Shown here: positions 6,229 through 14,290 of the stretch, one piece after another
Layout of the letters: each line of letters opens with the position of its first letter
Numbering within the stretch: position 1 is the stretch's first letter
NCBI GenBank assembly: GCA_002404095.1
Contig: DHJA01000011.1
Location: 1-15,532, forward strand
DNA length: 15,532 bases
Reading direction: 5' to 3'
DNA from: Planctomycetaceae bacterium UBA4732
GTDB taxonomy: Bacteria > Planctomycetota > Planctomycetia > Gemmatales > Gemmataceae
Notes under the pieces: model-generated
Databases searched by the model: none
Told to the model about the DNA's origin: nothing
Seen by the model: only the letters and a program-made list of their open reading frames with translations
Translations under genes and position numbers: made by a program

Positions 6229-9200
6229 TCAGCGTTCCACTCTCGCCTCGACAGGCGCGGCCGATGACGCCAGCCGCGACCGGAACGCCTTCACGCGCTC
6301 CGCCCCCGGCTCCAACGTCTCCAGCCGCGCGACCCACGGCCCCGCTTCCTCTGACTGGTCGTGACGCAGCAATCCGTCAATTAGATATGCCAGATATTCA
6401 GGATTCTGCTTATCCTGTGTGAGCAGTCCGACCATTCGGTCGCGCGCTTGCGTCCAGTCGCCGGCCGCGTCGTAGAACTGTACGAGACGAAACTGCTCGT
6501 CGGCCGGCAGCGGCGCCGCCTTGGCTTCTTCTTCCAGCAGATGTATCGCCTCCGCCCGGCCTTCCGGTCGGGCGCCCCGCACGAACGCCCGCGCCCGCCG
6601 ATCCGCCGCGCTCGCCTTTACCTCCGTGACCAGCAGGGATGACGCTTCCTCAACCTTCGAGTCGTCGCCGTTCGACGCCAACGCCATCGCCAACTCACGT
6701 TGCGCCCAGGCCCGATCCGCGGACGACACCTCGCGGCCGGACTTCAATAGCCGGCGCAGCACGGTTTCCGCCGCGGCGCCCCGGTTGAGACGCAGATCGA
6801 AAGCCGCGACGCGCAACAGCGTCGCGCCATCGTCCGGCCTTTTCGCCAGCGCCTCGTTGTACGACTGCTCCGCCCGGTCTAGACGCCCCGCCCCCTCGTA
6901 ACATTCCGCCAACGGCAACGCGGCGTAACGCGGCGGCAGTTTGGTTTTCAGTTCTTCGACGACCGCTTCCGCTTCAGGCTTTCGGCCGTGTTGCGCCAGG
7001 TAAGTTGCTAGCGCCGCCGTCGCGTCCCAACCGGCTTCCGGGAAGGCAACGGCCCGGCGCAATTCGCTTTCGCCTTCCGCATCCTGTCCCGCCGCCGTCA
7101 ACAACCGGCCCAGCCAGACGTGATAAGGGTAAACGTCCTCGACTGGCGCCGACAGCTGCGCCAACTCCACGGCGCGGTCGCTGTTGTGCGTCTGCAAGGC
7201 GATTTCAGCGGCTTGGCGGGCCAGGGCGCCGTGAAACACCAGCTGCTCCTGTAACTTCCGCACCACCTGATCGGCCTCCTCCCAATGGCCGCGCTGGGCC
7301 AGCAACCGCACCAGCGCTTGCGCCACGTCCAAGCGACGCTCGCCCAGGTCGAACGCCCGTTGATACCCGTCCAACGCCGCGGCTGTATCGCCGTCCAACT
7401 CGCCGATCCGTCCCTGAAGCAGCGCAACAAGAGACCAGCCCGGTCGCCGACTGGCCACATCCGCCAATAGCGTTTTGGCTTCGCCCAGTCCGCCGCGGTC
7501 GCCGCGACATGCGCGCGTCACCAGGCGCGCGGCGCGGCTGTAGCGCTGCCACACTCCGTTTTCGCCCTCCAAACGGCCCACGTCGGCAAGGACGTCGTTC
7601 ACCAAGGCGTCGTCCTCGCTCAGCAGGACGGCTTGCAACAACGGCAATCGGGCGCTCAGGTCCGTGGCAGGTTCGGCGGCAAGTAGACGACATAAACGGT
7701 CGCCTTCCGACGCTTTACCGCCCCGATAGTACGTCTCCGCCAGCCGGCACAGCAACAGCGTCCGATCCTCGGGCGTGAAGGCGTCCAGGTTCTTTTCCAG
7801 ATCGCTTAAATCCTTATCGGCCGCCGCTCCCTCCACTCCCGCGAACAGCTGCAACGCGGCCAACCGAAACTCCACCTTGTCGCCTAGCTTATGGCGGGCG
7901 TCCGCGAGAATGGCCGTCGCTTTGGCTGCTTCGCCGCGCCGCGCGGCGTCGAGGGCCAGCGCCGTCCATGCGCCGGGCTGATCGGGATGTTGCGTCCGCG
8001 CTTGCTCCAGCAAGGCCGTCGCCTGCTCGGGCTGATTCCGCGCTTGGTACACCGCCGCGCCCAACTGGGCCGTCCGCGGCGTTTGACCGGCGAGGCCGAG
8101 AGCGTGGTCCACTTCCTGCCAGTCGCGCTTGTCCAGCGGCAGCGTCTGATTGTGCAGAAGCAAAGCGTGAGCGAGCGATGCCCACGCCTCGTCCGGAGGC
8201 TGCGGCAGCTGCACCGTCCGGCGCAACTGCGCCACCGCTTCATCGGTTCGGCCGACGTCCAACAGGGCCGCGCCTAATTCCGCGCCCGCAGGCGCCGACG
8301 ACGGGGCAAAGGCGACCGCTTGTCGCAGCGCATCCAGGCGACGATCCCCCGCGCCGAGATGCTCGTAACATTTGCCGAGACAGAGTAGTGTACGGACGGC
8401 CTGATCTAGCGACATTACGGAGGTCTTGGCGGATTCCTCGAGCGTCTGGGCCGCTTCGCTCCACTGTCGGCGGTGCATCTGTAGGCGCGCGGCAAGGTAT
8501 TCGGCCCGGCCCATCGCCCTGTTCTTGCGGGCCTCGGCGATCATCGCTTCTACGTCCTGGGTGCGGCCCTGTTGCAGCCGTGTTTCGGCCAAGAGATTGA
8601 GCAATTCGGCCCCATTCGATCCGGTATTCTTATCCGTAAGCGCCTTCCTCCCTTCGTCCAGGCATTCGGCGGCTTCGTTCGGCTTGCCAGCCTTCAACTC
8701 CAGCCCGGCCAGCGCGAGACGCAAATCCACATCGTCGGGATGCAGCTGGATGCCGCGCCGCAGGCCAGCGCGGGCGGCGTTGGCGCGACCGCGGCGAGCG
8801 TCAAGGTCGGCCGTCGTCAATAATACGCGCGCGTCGTCCGGCGCCAGTTCACGCGCGCGGGCGGCGTCCTTCTCGGCGTCGTCGAGTGAACCATTGGCAA
8901 TGTGGTAGGCGGCCCGCTCCAGATGTGCGGCAGCCGCGTGGTCGTTGGCCGCGACGAGGTCGTCCATCACCTGATCGGCCTCCGCCGCATGGCCCAGAGG
9001 GCCGCGCAACAGCCGCGCTAAGCGGGAATAAACGTCGATCCGATCTGGGGCGTGGGCGACGGCGTCGCGATAGGAGGCCGTGGCCTTTTCCGCGTCGCCG
9101 AGCGCCTCTTGACACTGACCCAGGAGATCCGCCAACTCGCCGTCATCGGGGCTGTGGCGGACAAGCATTTCCAGGTGGTCCTTGGCGCGGGCGAAATAGC

Positions 9201-9564
9201 CCACTTCGCGGGCAAGATCCGCAGTCGCGCGGCGGAGGTCGTGCCGCGCCGGTTCACGCAACAGTACCTGTTCGTACACGGCAAGGACGCGCTCTTTATC
9301 GGCGAGGGTGCGAGCTTGACCGTGCAACAAGCGCCCATACCTCTCCAATAAATCCACATCGCCTGGCGCATACACGAGATAGCGTTTTAAGTATTCGGCG
9401 GCGCGGGCGCCGTCGCCGGAGGCTTCGGCGCGGTCCGCCTCGGCCAACAAAGCGGCCGACTGGCCCTGGACTTGCCAGGAGTGGACAACGACCACGGCCG
9501 TGGCGCCAACGGCGACGGCGACCAAAAGCCCTAGGAAAAGGCGGAAATTGACCTGTTTGTTCAT
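6229..9564 (-). CDS. large membrane-anchored tetratricopeptide-repeat protein
   Basis: A 1111-residue protein. A single N-terminal membrane helix (about 7-28) with a short Lys/Arg-containing cytoplasmic end is followed by almost continuous TPR-like helical pairs from about residue 32 to about 1090. Recurring patterns include A-x2-Y-x2-A, L-A, and Ala/Leu-rich helices such as AAEYLKRYLVYAPGDVDLLE and EAQALVRLLAQRGHWEEAD-type units. The bulk is therefore expected outside the cytoplasmic membrane as a protein-binding solenoid. No lipobox Cys or enzymatic domain is seen. Large TPR proteins often accompany exopolysaccharide/PEP-CTERM loci, where they are thought to act as scaffolds; here the PEP-CTERM gene lies 196 nt upstream on the same strand. 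The start at 9564 is chosen because it puts the membrane helix at the N terminus; the longer frame to 9699 adds 45 unlikely residues. No strong ribosome binding site precedes it. Confidence 0.85.
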   Translation of the reverse strand: MNKQVNFRLFLGLLVAVAVGATAVVVVHSWQVQGQSAALLAEADRAEASGDGARAAEYLKRYLVYAPGDVDLLERYGRLLHGQARTLADKERVLAVYEQVLLREPARHDLRRATADLAREVGYFARAKDHLEMLVRHSPDDGELADLLGQCQEALGDAEKATASYRDAVAHAPDRIDVYSRLARLLRGPLGHAAEADQVMDDLVAANDHAAAAHLERAAYHIANGSLDDAEKDAARARELAPDDARVLLTTADLDARRGRANAARAGLRRGIQLHPDDVDLRLALAGLELKAGKPNEAAECLDEGRKALTDKNTGSNGAELLNLLAETRLQQGRTQDVEAMIAEARKNRAMGRAEYLAARLQMHRRQWSEAAQTLEESAKTSVMSLDQAVRTLLCLGKCYEHLGAGDRRLDALRQAVAFAPSSAPAGAELGAALLDVGRTDEAVAQLRRTVQLPQPPDEAWASLAHALLLHNQTLPLDKRDWQEVDHALGLAGQTPRTAQLGAAVYQARNQPEQATALLEQARTQHPDQPGAWTALALDAARRGEAAKATAILADARHKLGDKVEFRLAALQLFAGVEGAAADKDLSDLEKNLDAFTPEDRTLLLCRLAETYYRGGKASEGDRLCRLLAAEPATDLSARLPLLQAVLLSEDDALVNDVLADVGRLEGENGVWQRYSRAARLVTRACRGDRGGLGEAKTLLADVASRRPGWSLVALLQGRIGELDGDTAAALDGYQRAFDLGERRLDVAQALVRLLAQRGHWEEADQVVRKLQEQLVFHGALARQAAEIALQTHNSDRAVELAQLSAPVEDVYPYHVWLGRLLTAAGQDAEGESELRRAVAFPEAGWDATAALATYLAQHGRKPEAEAVVEELKTKLPPRYAALPLAECYEGAGRLDRAEQSYNEALAKRPDDGATLLRVAAFDLRLNRGAAAETVLRRLLKSGREVSSADRAWAQRELAMALASNGDDSKVEEASSLLVTEVKASAADRRARAFVRGARPEGRAEAIHLLEEEAKAAPLPADEQFRLVQFYDAAGDWTQARDRMVGLLTQDKQNPEYLAYLIDGLLRHDQSEEAGPWVARLETLEPGAERVKAFRSRLASSAAPVEARVER

Positions 9565-9760
9565 GGCGGGCCGAAGTCTCTTGATTGCGTCCACGATGGG
9601 GGACGCGCCAGCGCCGGGAGCGTTCAACGCGCCGGACGAGGCAACTCTAACATATTCGGCCGCGCGCGGCGGAAAGTCGGTTGACTCTCCGCCGCACACG
9701 GCCGATTGATGGTCCTTGCATGTGCCGCGCTCCCCTTCGGGTTGCGGCTAAACAATACTG
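9565..9760. other. intergenic region between PEP-CTERM and TPR genes
   Basis: This 196-nt gap between two minus-strand genes holds a strong hairpin at 9666-9695 and no gene. Promoter elements for the TPR gene were not identified with confidence. Confidence 0.4.
9666..9695 (-). terminator. 13-bp hairpin downstream of the PEP-CTERM gene
   Basis: The arms 9666-9678 and 9683-9695 pair at 12 of 13 positions (one A-C mismatch) around a GGTT loop (AACC on the minus strand). The hairpin begins about 65 nt after the PEP-CTERM stop codon and about 100 nt before the TPR start. It lacks a T-tract, so it may be a transcript 3'-end stabiliser or partial terminator and not a classical intrinsic terminator. 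Confidence 0.4.
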
Positions 9761-11446
9761 CTACACAGCTGCCGTCCCCGCCGGTTTCTTCCGGCGAAGG
9801 AACAGGAACAGGAACGGCACGCCCAAAAGGGCCGACGCCAGCGAGGCCGGCTCGGGAACCACGTTGCCGCCGCCGCCATTGTCCTGCTCTTGCTCCTGCT
9901 GTTGTTGCTGTTGCTGTTGTTGCTGCTGAGTAATGGTGATGCCATTATTCGGCGTCGGGATCGGCTGCTGTTGCTGTTGTTGAGCCTGCTGGCCGTTTCC
10001 CGTTTGGCCGCCGCCGCCGCTGGTTCCGCCGCCGCCGCTCAAGCCGCCGCCGGTGCCGCCGCCGAAGCCGGGGATGCCGCCGCCGAAACCGCCGCCCGAG
10101 CCGCCGCCGACATCGCCGCCGCCGAGGCTTCCCGCCACGGTGCCGATGCCGCCTCCGGCCGCCACGCCGCCGCCCGTTGGCTGCTCAAAGGCCACCGGCG
10201 TCGGAATCTCGCTTGCGTCCACGGTCAGGTTGGCCGATCCGGCGGCCGGGGCGTCGGCAATACCTGCCGCCTTAACGAACTCACTGCCGCGGAGTCGCCC
10301 CGCTTCAAACATCGGCGGGAAGTTCGACGTGAAGCCGAACAACACGCTGCGCTCGCCTTGACGTACCGGGATGTCGCCTTCCACGTCGTAGAAAACGGCA
10401 CGGATGGCTGGCGAACGGCTAGAGTCCGGCCGACCGTCGGCGTCTGGGCTGGCGTAGATCACCGGCCGCGGCGCCAGAGTGGGGGCGTTCAGGCTCAGCC
10501 CTTCGCCGAACTGTCCTGAGCTAGTACCGAGGTCAGACTCAAAGCCGCCGAAGCGTGGAGAGTCATAGGCGGCGCCTACGCCTAAGCCGTCGGTATATGG
10601 CGTCGAAACTGGCAAGGCGCCCGCCCCGACGTTATAACGTCCCGTCCGATCCGCATCGTAACCGACAAGACGGCCGTGGGTGTGTATCTCCGGCGCACCC
10701 TGAAAATCGGCGCTTCGGAGCAACACGACGGCCACGGGAGCGCGGCCGGTGTCTTGGCCCTCCGGATCGTCGGCGACCGCCTTGGGCGGGTTGCCCACTT
10801 CGATTGCACTCAGTCCGTAAGGATGCGGGGCCGAGACGCGCGGGGCGTCTTGCACAAAGGCCCGCTTCACCGGCCCGACCGGGTTTTCCGTCGAGATCGG
10901 TATGACGCCGCCTTTGATTTTGCCATCCGCGTCGGTCGTAAAGCCGATGCCCTGCGCCACGGCCTTATTGTCCTCCTTGGAACGGGCGAAATAGCCCCAC
11001 GACGTGATGAGCGCCGGGTCGATGACCAGGCGGATGGTCGCTTCGTGGATCGGCGATTTGCTGCCGCGGTCGTTGATGATCTGATACAGGTACAGATAAC
11101 GCGCCCTCTTATCGAGGCCCGGCGAAGGCTTCAGCGCGTCGTCCACGCCGTTCTTGTATTGCAGATCGAAGTCCTTGATCTTCGATCCCCAAGAATCGTT
11201 GCCGCGTCCCTCGCCGCGGTCGAGGACCATGAAGTAAACCGAGCCGCCGAACGCCTTCGGTTCGTCGGCCGCGCTGATGATGTCGCCGTTCGGCTTGACG
11301 ACATCGGACGGCGTGCCGGGGTTGGCGTATCCGGTGTAGCGCTGAAGCCCTTCAGCGCGGACGGTTGACGGTGTGAGCGGGGCGAGGGCGCCTGCCATGA
11401 ACGCCAGGCCGGCAATAGTCGCCCCAAACTGACGACGGGTTGTCAT
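9761..11446 (-). CDS. PEP-CTERM sorting-domain surface protein with Tat-type signal
   Basis: A 561-residue protein. The N terminus TTRRQFGATIAGLAFMAGA (2-20) is a twin-arginine type signal with R4-R5 before a hydrophobic stretch, ending near TVRA (28-31). Residues about 35-420 form an ectodomain of unrecognised fold, partly beta-rich. Then come a Gly-rich segment (425-483), a Gln-rich segment (486-521, including an 11-Gln run) and a PEP-CTERM signal: VPEP (530-533), hydrophobic helix (about 536-550), RRKK (551-554). PEP-CTERM signals are processed by exosortase, usually in exopolysaccharide-producing bacteria. The protein is therefore predicted to be exported and anchored or released at the surface. 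The ATG at 11446 is chosen because it places RR close to the start and has an AGAGAG stretch upstream; an in-frame ATG 30 nt further upstream has no ribosome binding site. The ectodomain function is unknown. Confidence 0.82.
   Translation of the reverse strand: MTTRRQFGATIAGLAFMAGALAPLTPSTVRAEGLQRYTGYANPGTPSDVVKPNGDIISAADEPKAFGGSVYFMVLDRGEGRGNDSWGSKIKDFDLQYKNGVDDALKPSPGLDKRARYLYLYQIINDRGSKSPIHEATIRLVIDPALITSWGYFARSKEDNKAVAQGIGFTTDADGKIKGGVIPISTENPVGPVKRAFVQDAPRVSAPHPYGLSAIEVGNPPKAVADDPEGQDTGRAPVAVVLLRSADFQGAPEIHTHGRLVGYDADRTGRYNVGAGALPVSTPYTDGLGVGAAYDSPRFGGFESDLGTSSGQFGEGLSLNAPTLAPRPVIYASPDADGRPDSSRSPAIRAVFYDVEGDIPVRQGERSVLFGFTSNFPPMFEAGRLRGSEFVKAAGIADAPAAGSANLTVDASEIPTPVAFEQPTGGGVAAGGGIGTVAGSLGGGDVGGGSGGGFGGGIPGFGGGTGGGLSGGGGTSGGGGQTGNGQQAQQQQQQPIPTPNNGITITQQQQQQQQQQQEQEQDNGGGGNVVPEPASLASALLGVPFLFLFLRRKKPAGTAAV
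9884..9928 (-). repeat. CAA/CAG trinucleotide microsatellite coding polyglutamine
   Basis: A run of mixed CAA/CAG codons (seen as ttg/ctg on the plus strand) encodes 11 consecutive Gln followed by an EQEQ stretch in the PEP-CTERM protein, close before its sorting signal. A second, shorter run at 9965-9991 encodes six more Gln. Such tracts can change length by slippage. Confidence 0.75.
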
Positions 11447-11720
11447 TGGCGTTACTCTCTGTTGCAGGAAGAACATAGTTGAACCACGACGAAGTTACCT
11501 TGGAGATCGCAAAAAGCGTACCAACCCGGATTTCCGATCTCCCTGATCCTGCAACCTCAACCACAAAGGTGCGGACGCGGAGAACCGATCTTGCTTTCGT
11601 CCTATCTTATCAAAACGGTTCAAGCGGCGGTATCAAAAAAACTTGGCGCCGCGCCTGCACCGTTATCAATGTTGGGTTAGCGCTGTTAGCGCTATTAGCG
11701 CGCCGCCGACGCCATTCTCT
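11447..11720. other. intergenic region upstream of the PEP-CTERM gene
   Basis: About 275 nt lie between the PEP-CTERM start and the inverted repeat that ends the deacetylase-like gene. The GC content drops here, notably around 11590-11660, where two ttttgata words occur on the minus strand. A PEP-CTERM promoter is expected in this stretch but no -35/-10 pair is convincing. The tandem 9-mers at 11676-11702 are the other visible structure. Confidence 0.4.
11676..11702. repeat. three tandem 9-bp units
   Basis: gttagcgct occurs twice (11676-11684, 11685-11693) and is followed by a related attagcgcg (11694-11702). It lies upstream of the PEP-CTERM gene in non-coding sequence. It could be a slippage product or an operator array; nothing decides between them. 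Confidence 0.6.
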
Positions 11721-11786
11721 CGTGTGCCACGGCTGTTTCAGCCGTGTTGGACAGTCTCAACACGGCTGAAACAGCCGTGGCACACG
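11721..11786. repeat. perfect 29-bp inverted repeat with 8-nt loop (REP-like pair)
   Basis: Arms 11721-11749 and 11758-11786 are exact reverse complements around the loop gacagtct. Each arm also contains its own hairpin, cacggctg-ttt-cagccgtg, so the element looks like two REP-type units placed head to head. The right arm is translated at the 3' end of the deacetylase-like gene and supplies its last codons, with the stop codon at the arm/loop border (11757-11759). It could also act as a 3'-end hairpin for that transcript. Confidence 0.85.
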
Positions 11787-12905
11787 CGAGATTGGAACTT
11801 CCGGCTTCGTTCCCAAATTCGAGACCAACTCGAAGTCAAGCGCGTCGGCCACGGTCCCCTTCCACCCCGCCTCAGCTGCGCGAGCGAGATTATACATCTC
11901 ACGCGCCGAAACGTAATGAATATGGAACCGCGATTCTTCGCGCACACGCCGGGCCAACGCCTCATGGAAGCATACCATCGGTTGGCCGAGCAGGACTTCG
12001 TGGTTGGCCTCCCAGGCGCCGTGCGTGTGCAGCTTGACGAAGAACCAATCCGGCCGCGTGGGAACTTGGACGCGGGCGCGCAGCCACAAGTCGATACGGG
12101 CGTCCGTGGCCGGCTGACTGGCCTGAAGGCAGGCGTTTTCCAGGCGCGGCAGTAGACCGTACTTGCGATTGCTCCAGTTCAAGAGCAGTGGCCCCTGAAT
12201 CAGCATCAGACTCTTTTCCGGGCGCGGTCCGGCGCCGACGTTTATGCCGTTGTCGTGCGAGCGCGGCCGGCCAGGCGAATCGCAGGCATAGTAGATCCTA
12301 TTGATCTTGTGTGTCTGTGTTGGATGCGGCGCGGACAGCATGGTGAAATCAGCGTAGCAGCCGGTCTCGCGCAGCACGTCCAGCTCGTTGTTGACGCCGC
12401 ACCAGCGGCCGTCCGGCCGTGCGTTGCACAAAGACCAATTGCCGTGGATAAAACCGTAGGCCAATTCTCCGTTATGCCGCCGCCGCGATAAGAGACCGTG
12501 GCGCTCCGCCAGCAATTCGGTGAACTCTCGCAGCGTATCGCGGAGGTTGTTGGCCGTGTCGTTGTCGTGGTGCAAATGCACCTCGACCTCGCCGAAGCCG
12601 GCGCGACAGAGGCCGGCGAGGGCGTCGAGGTATTCGGCCTCGTACTCTTCGACTGGGTAGAAGAAAGAGTGTCGCGGCGTCCGGCCGTCGCTGTCGTGGA
12701 AGCGGCCGAACTGACGCGGATAATCACGGACCCAGCGTTGGACGCGCGCCCGGCTGACCTCGGCGGCCGGCCGGTTCTGCTTAGGCTCATAGTGGTCGGC
12801 GACGCATAGCAATAGATGAACATCTTCGCCGCGCCGCGGAAGACGGCGTTTGAAGACCTCCTTGAGGTAGGAGCCGAGCCAGCGGTCAACGTCGCGAAAA
12901 GCCAT
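11757..12905 (-). CDS. polysaccharide deacetylase-like protein (NodB/GH57-type barrel suspected)
   Basis: A 382-residue protein with no signal peptide or membrane helix. Motifs resemble metal-dependent (beta/alpha) barrel deacetylases: VADHYEP (35-41) with D37-H38 near the N terminus, VHLHHDND (109-116) with several His/Asp, YGFIHGNW (150-157) with H154, and KLHTHG (291-296). This spacing of acidic and His motifs on strand ends is typical of the fold, but the family was not identified with certainty and activity is not proven. It lies 101 nt after the GT2 gene in a same-strand cluster with two glycosyltransferases, which supports a role in modifying a sugar polymer or its precursor. AAAGGA precedes the ATG at 12905. 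The last nine or so residues (RVPRLFQPC) and the stop come from the inverted repeat at 11721-11786, so the C terminus is probably not ancestral. Confidence 0.7.
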   Translation of the reverse strand: MAFRDVDRWLGSYLKEVFKRRLPRRGEDVHLLLCVADHYEPKQNRPAAEVSRARVQRWVRDYPRQFGRFHDSDGRTPRHSFFYPVEEYEAEYLDALAGLCRAGFGEVEVHLHHDNDTANNLRDTLREFTELLAERHGLLSRRRHNGELAYGFIHGNWSLCNARPDGRWCGVNNELDVLRETGCYADFTMLSAPHPTQTHKINRIYYACDSPGRPRSHDNGINVGAGPRPEKSLMLIQGPLLLNWSNRKYGLLPRLENACLQASQPATDARIDLWLRARVQVPTRPDWFFVKLHTHGAWEANHEVLLGQPMVCFHEALARRVREESRFHIHYVSAREMYNLARAAEAGWKGTVADALDFELVSNLGTKPEVPISRVPRLFQPC

Positions 12906-12952
12906 CCTTTGTCCTTTATCGAGGGGCCAGGGTCAAGGGCCGGCAGGCAGTC

Positions 12953-13107
12953 CTCGCACCCCGGACTCGTGAGTACACTTCGCCCGGGGCTTTATTTCGG
13001 TCGCCCTCAGCCGGGCTCCAAGACCGGACACGGTTCAGCGGCCGGAGCCCCTTCGGGCGACTGTAATAAAGCCCCAGGCGAAGGTACTCCTGAGTCCGGG
13101 GTGCGAG
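12953..13107. repeat. long imperfect inverted repeat, about 155 nt
   Basis: The left arm (12953-13006) and right arm (13055-13107) match at about 47 of 53 positions when one is reverse-complemented, with one unpaired base. The outer 16 bp (ctcgcaccccggactc) are perfect. The central loop contains an inner stem (ggctcc at 13014-13019 with ggagcc at 13044-13049). There is no ORF of a transposase and no clear target-site duplication. The right arm and loop are translated as the C-terminal tail of the GT2 protein, while the left arm lies in the gap before the deacetylase-like gene. Confidence 0.8.
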
Positions 13108-14290
13108 GGCGCCTACCCAAATCCCTTGGCCACGGGCTGCCAGCCGCTGTCCCCTGATACGTGGCCTTAACCCAAACGCCTTCCGTGCGGCCCGCGGCCC
13201 AGACCCAGAAGGCGACCCAAGCCGCGCCATTTAGTACAAGAAACGACGACGCGGCCGCGAAAGGCCGCCAACGGCCGGCCGGCGTCCATAGACCGAGCAA
13301 CGCGGCAAGGTAACACACCGCCTGACACGCGAACACCGTCCGGTAGAACGGCCCCGGCGCCAGCAGACTCGTAACGAGCAGGACGAGTAAACCCCACGGC
13401 GCCAACAGCCTCAGCAACTTGTGAGAGACGAATTGGAGCCAAGCCGGGTTTCGCCACGGCGACAACACGGCCGGTAGCCGCGCGGTCAGCTGCAAACAGC
13501 CGGAGAGCGTCCGCACCTTGCGACGGAACTCGTCGCGCGTCCGATCCGGCAAGCGGTCGAAAGCGTGCGCTCGGTCGTCGTGGACGACGCGATAACCCTG
13601 TAATGCGACCTGCATAGGCCAGTAGACGTCGTCCAGGATCGTGCCGCGCGGGATCGGCCGGAACAGTTCGCGGCGCACGGCGATAATGGCGCCGGTGGCG
13701 CCGACGCCGGACCACAGCCGGCTTTCCTGTCGTCGTAGCCATTTCTCGAAGCGCCAGTAGAGTCCAACGCCGCCGAGGACGCCAGCGGAGGGGTGGACGA
13801 CAAGGTCGCCGCTCACCGCGCCGACGGCGGGGTCCATGAAGTTGGACAGCATTCGCGGCAACGCATCGACGGCCCAGCTTTGGCGCACGTCGGCGAAGAC
13901 GAGGACCTCATGTACGGCGACGGCACAGCCTTCCGACAGGGCTGCCGCCTTGCCCACTCGCGTCGGCAATTCGAGGACGCGCACCATCGGCGACGGGTGA
14001 GCGCGGGCGGCGGCGGCCGTCGCGTCGGTCGAGCCGTCGGTGACGACAATCACCTCGGCGTCCGATTGGGCCGCGGCCAATAGGTCCGTCATCTCGTCAA
14101 GCCGGCGGGCGATGTTTTCTTCTTCGTTGTAGGCCGCCACGATCACGGACGCCGAACGCGGCGCCGATTTCGTGGCATGTATAGGCCGGCCGCGTAGCCG
14201 TGCCAACGCCCACGCCAATACCGGATAAAGCGCGTACGGGTATACGACGGCGACGGCGGCGATCCAGAAGCAGATTTCAACGGGCGTCAT
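13007..14290 (-). CDS. membrane glycosyltransferase, family 2
   Basis: A 427-residue protein. An N-terminal membrane helix (about 4-30) is followed by a GT-A domain: SVIVAAYNEEENI (48-60), VTDGSTD with D85, VFADVRQ with D134 as the DxD-like position, GATGAIIAVRR (197-207), ILDDV with D220-D221 as likely catalytic acids, and RRKVRTLSG (256-264). Helices at about 293-312, 316-335 and 345-366 anchor the C-terminal half. It should transfer a sugar from a nucleotide donor on the cytoplasmic side, in polysaccharide or glycolipid synthesis; the sugar is unknown. The ATG at 14290 lies inside the end of the GT4 gene (14-nt overlap), suggesting translational coupling; no strong ribosome binding site is seen. 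Residues from about 380 onward are Pro/Arg-rich, unlike the rest, and from about 395 are encoded by the inverted repeat at 12953-13107. Confidence 0.88.
   Translation of the reverse strand: MTPVEICFWIAAVAVVYPYALYPVLAWALARLRGRPIHATKSAPRSASVIVAAYNEEENIARRLDEMTDLLAAAQSDAEVIVVTDGSTDATAAAARAHPSPMVRVLELPTRVGKAAALSEGCAVAVHEVLVFADVRQSWAVDALPRMLSNFMDPAVGAVSGDLVVHPSAGVLGGVGLYWRFEKWLRRQESRLWSGVGATGAIIAVRRELFRPIPRGTILDDVYWPMQVALQGYRVVHDDRAHAFDRLPDRTRDEFRRKVRTLSGCLQLTARLPAVLSPWRNPAWLQFVSHKLLRLLAPWGLLVLLVTSLLAPGPFYRTVFACQAVCYLAALLGLWTPAGRWRPFAAASSFLVLNGAAWVAFWVWAAGRTEGVWVKATYQGTAAGSPWPRDLGRRPRTPDSGVPSPGALLQSPEGAPAAEPCPVLEPG

Noticed and set aside
9890..10519. Plus-strand ORF beginning with a long poly-Leu run
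   Set aside because: It is the antisense of the Gln and Gly-rich part of the PEP-CTERM gene; the Leu run is the reverse reading of the CAA/CAG microsatellite, and there is no ribosome binding site or domain.
11643..12155. Plus-strand ORF spanning the inverted repeat and the end of the deacetylase-like gene
   Set aside because: It is antisense to a gene with recognisable motifs, and its recognisable residues come only from the palindrome.
12953..13107. Insertion sequence ends
   Set aside because: The two arms enclose only about 48 nt and no transposase ORF; at most a non-autonomous element.
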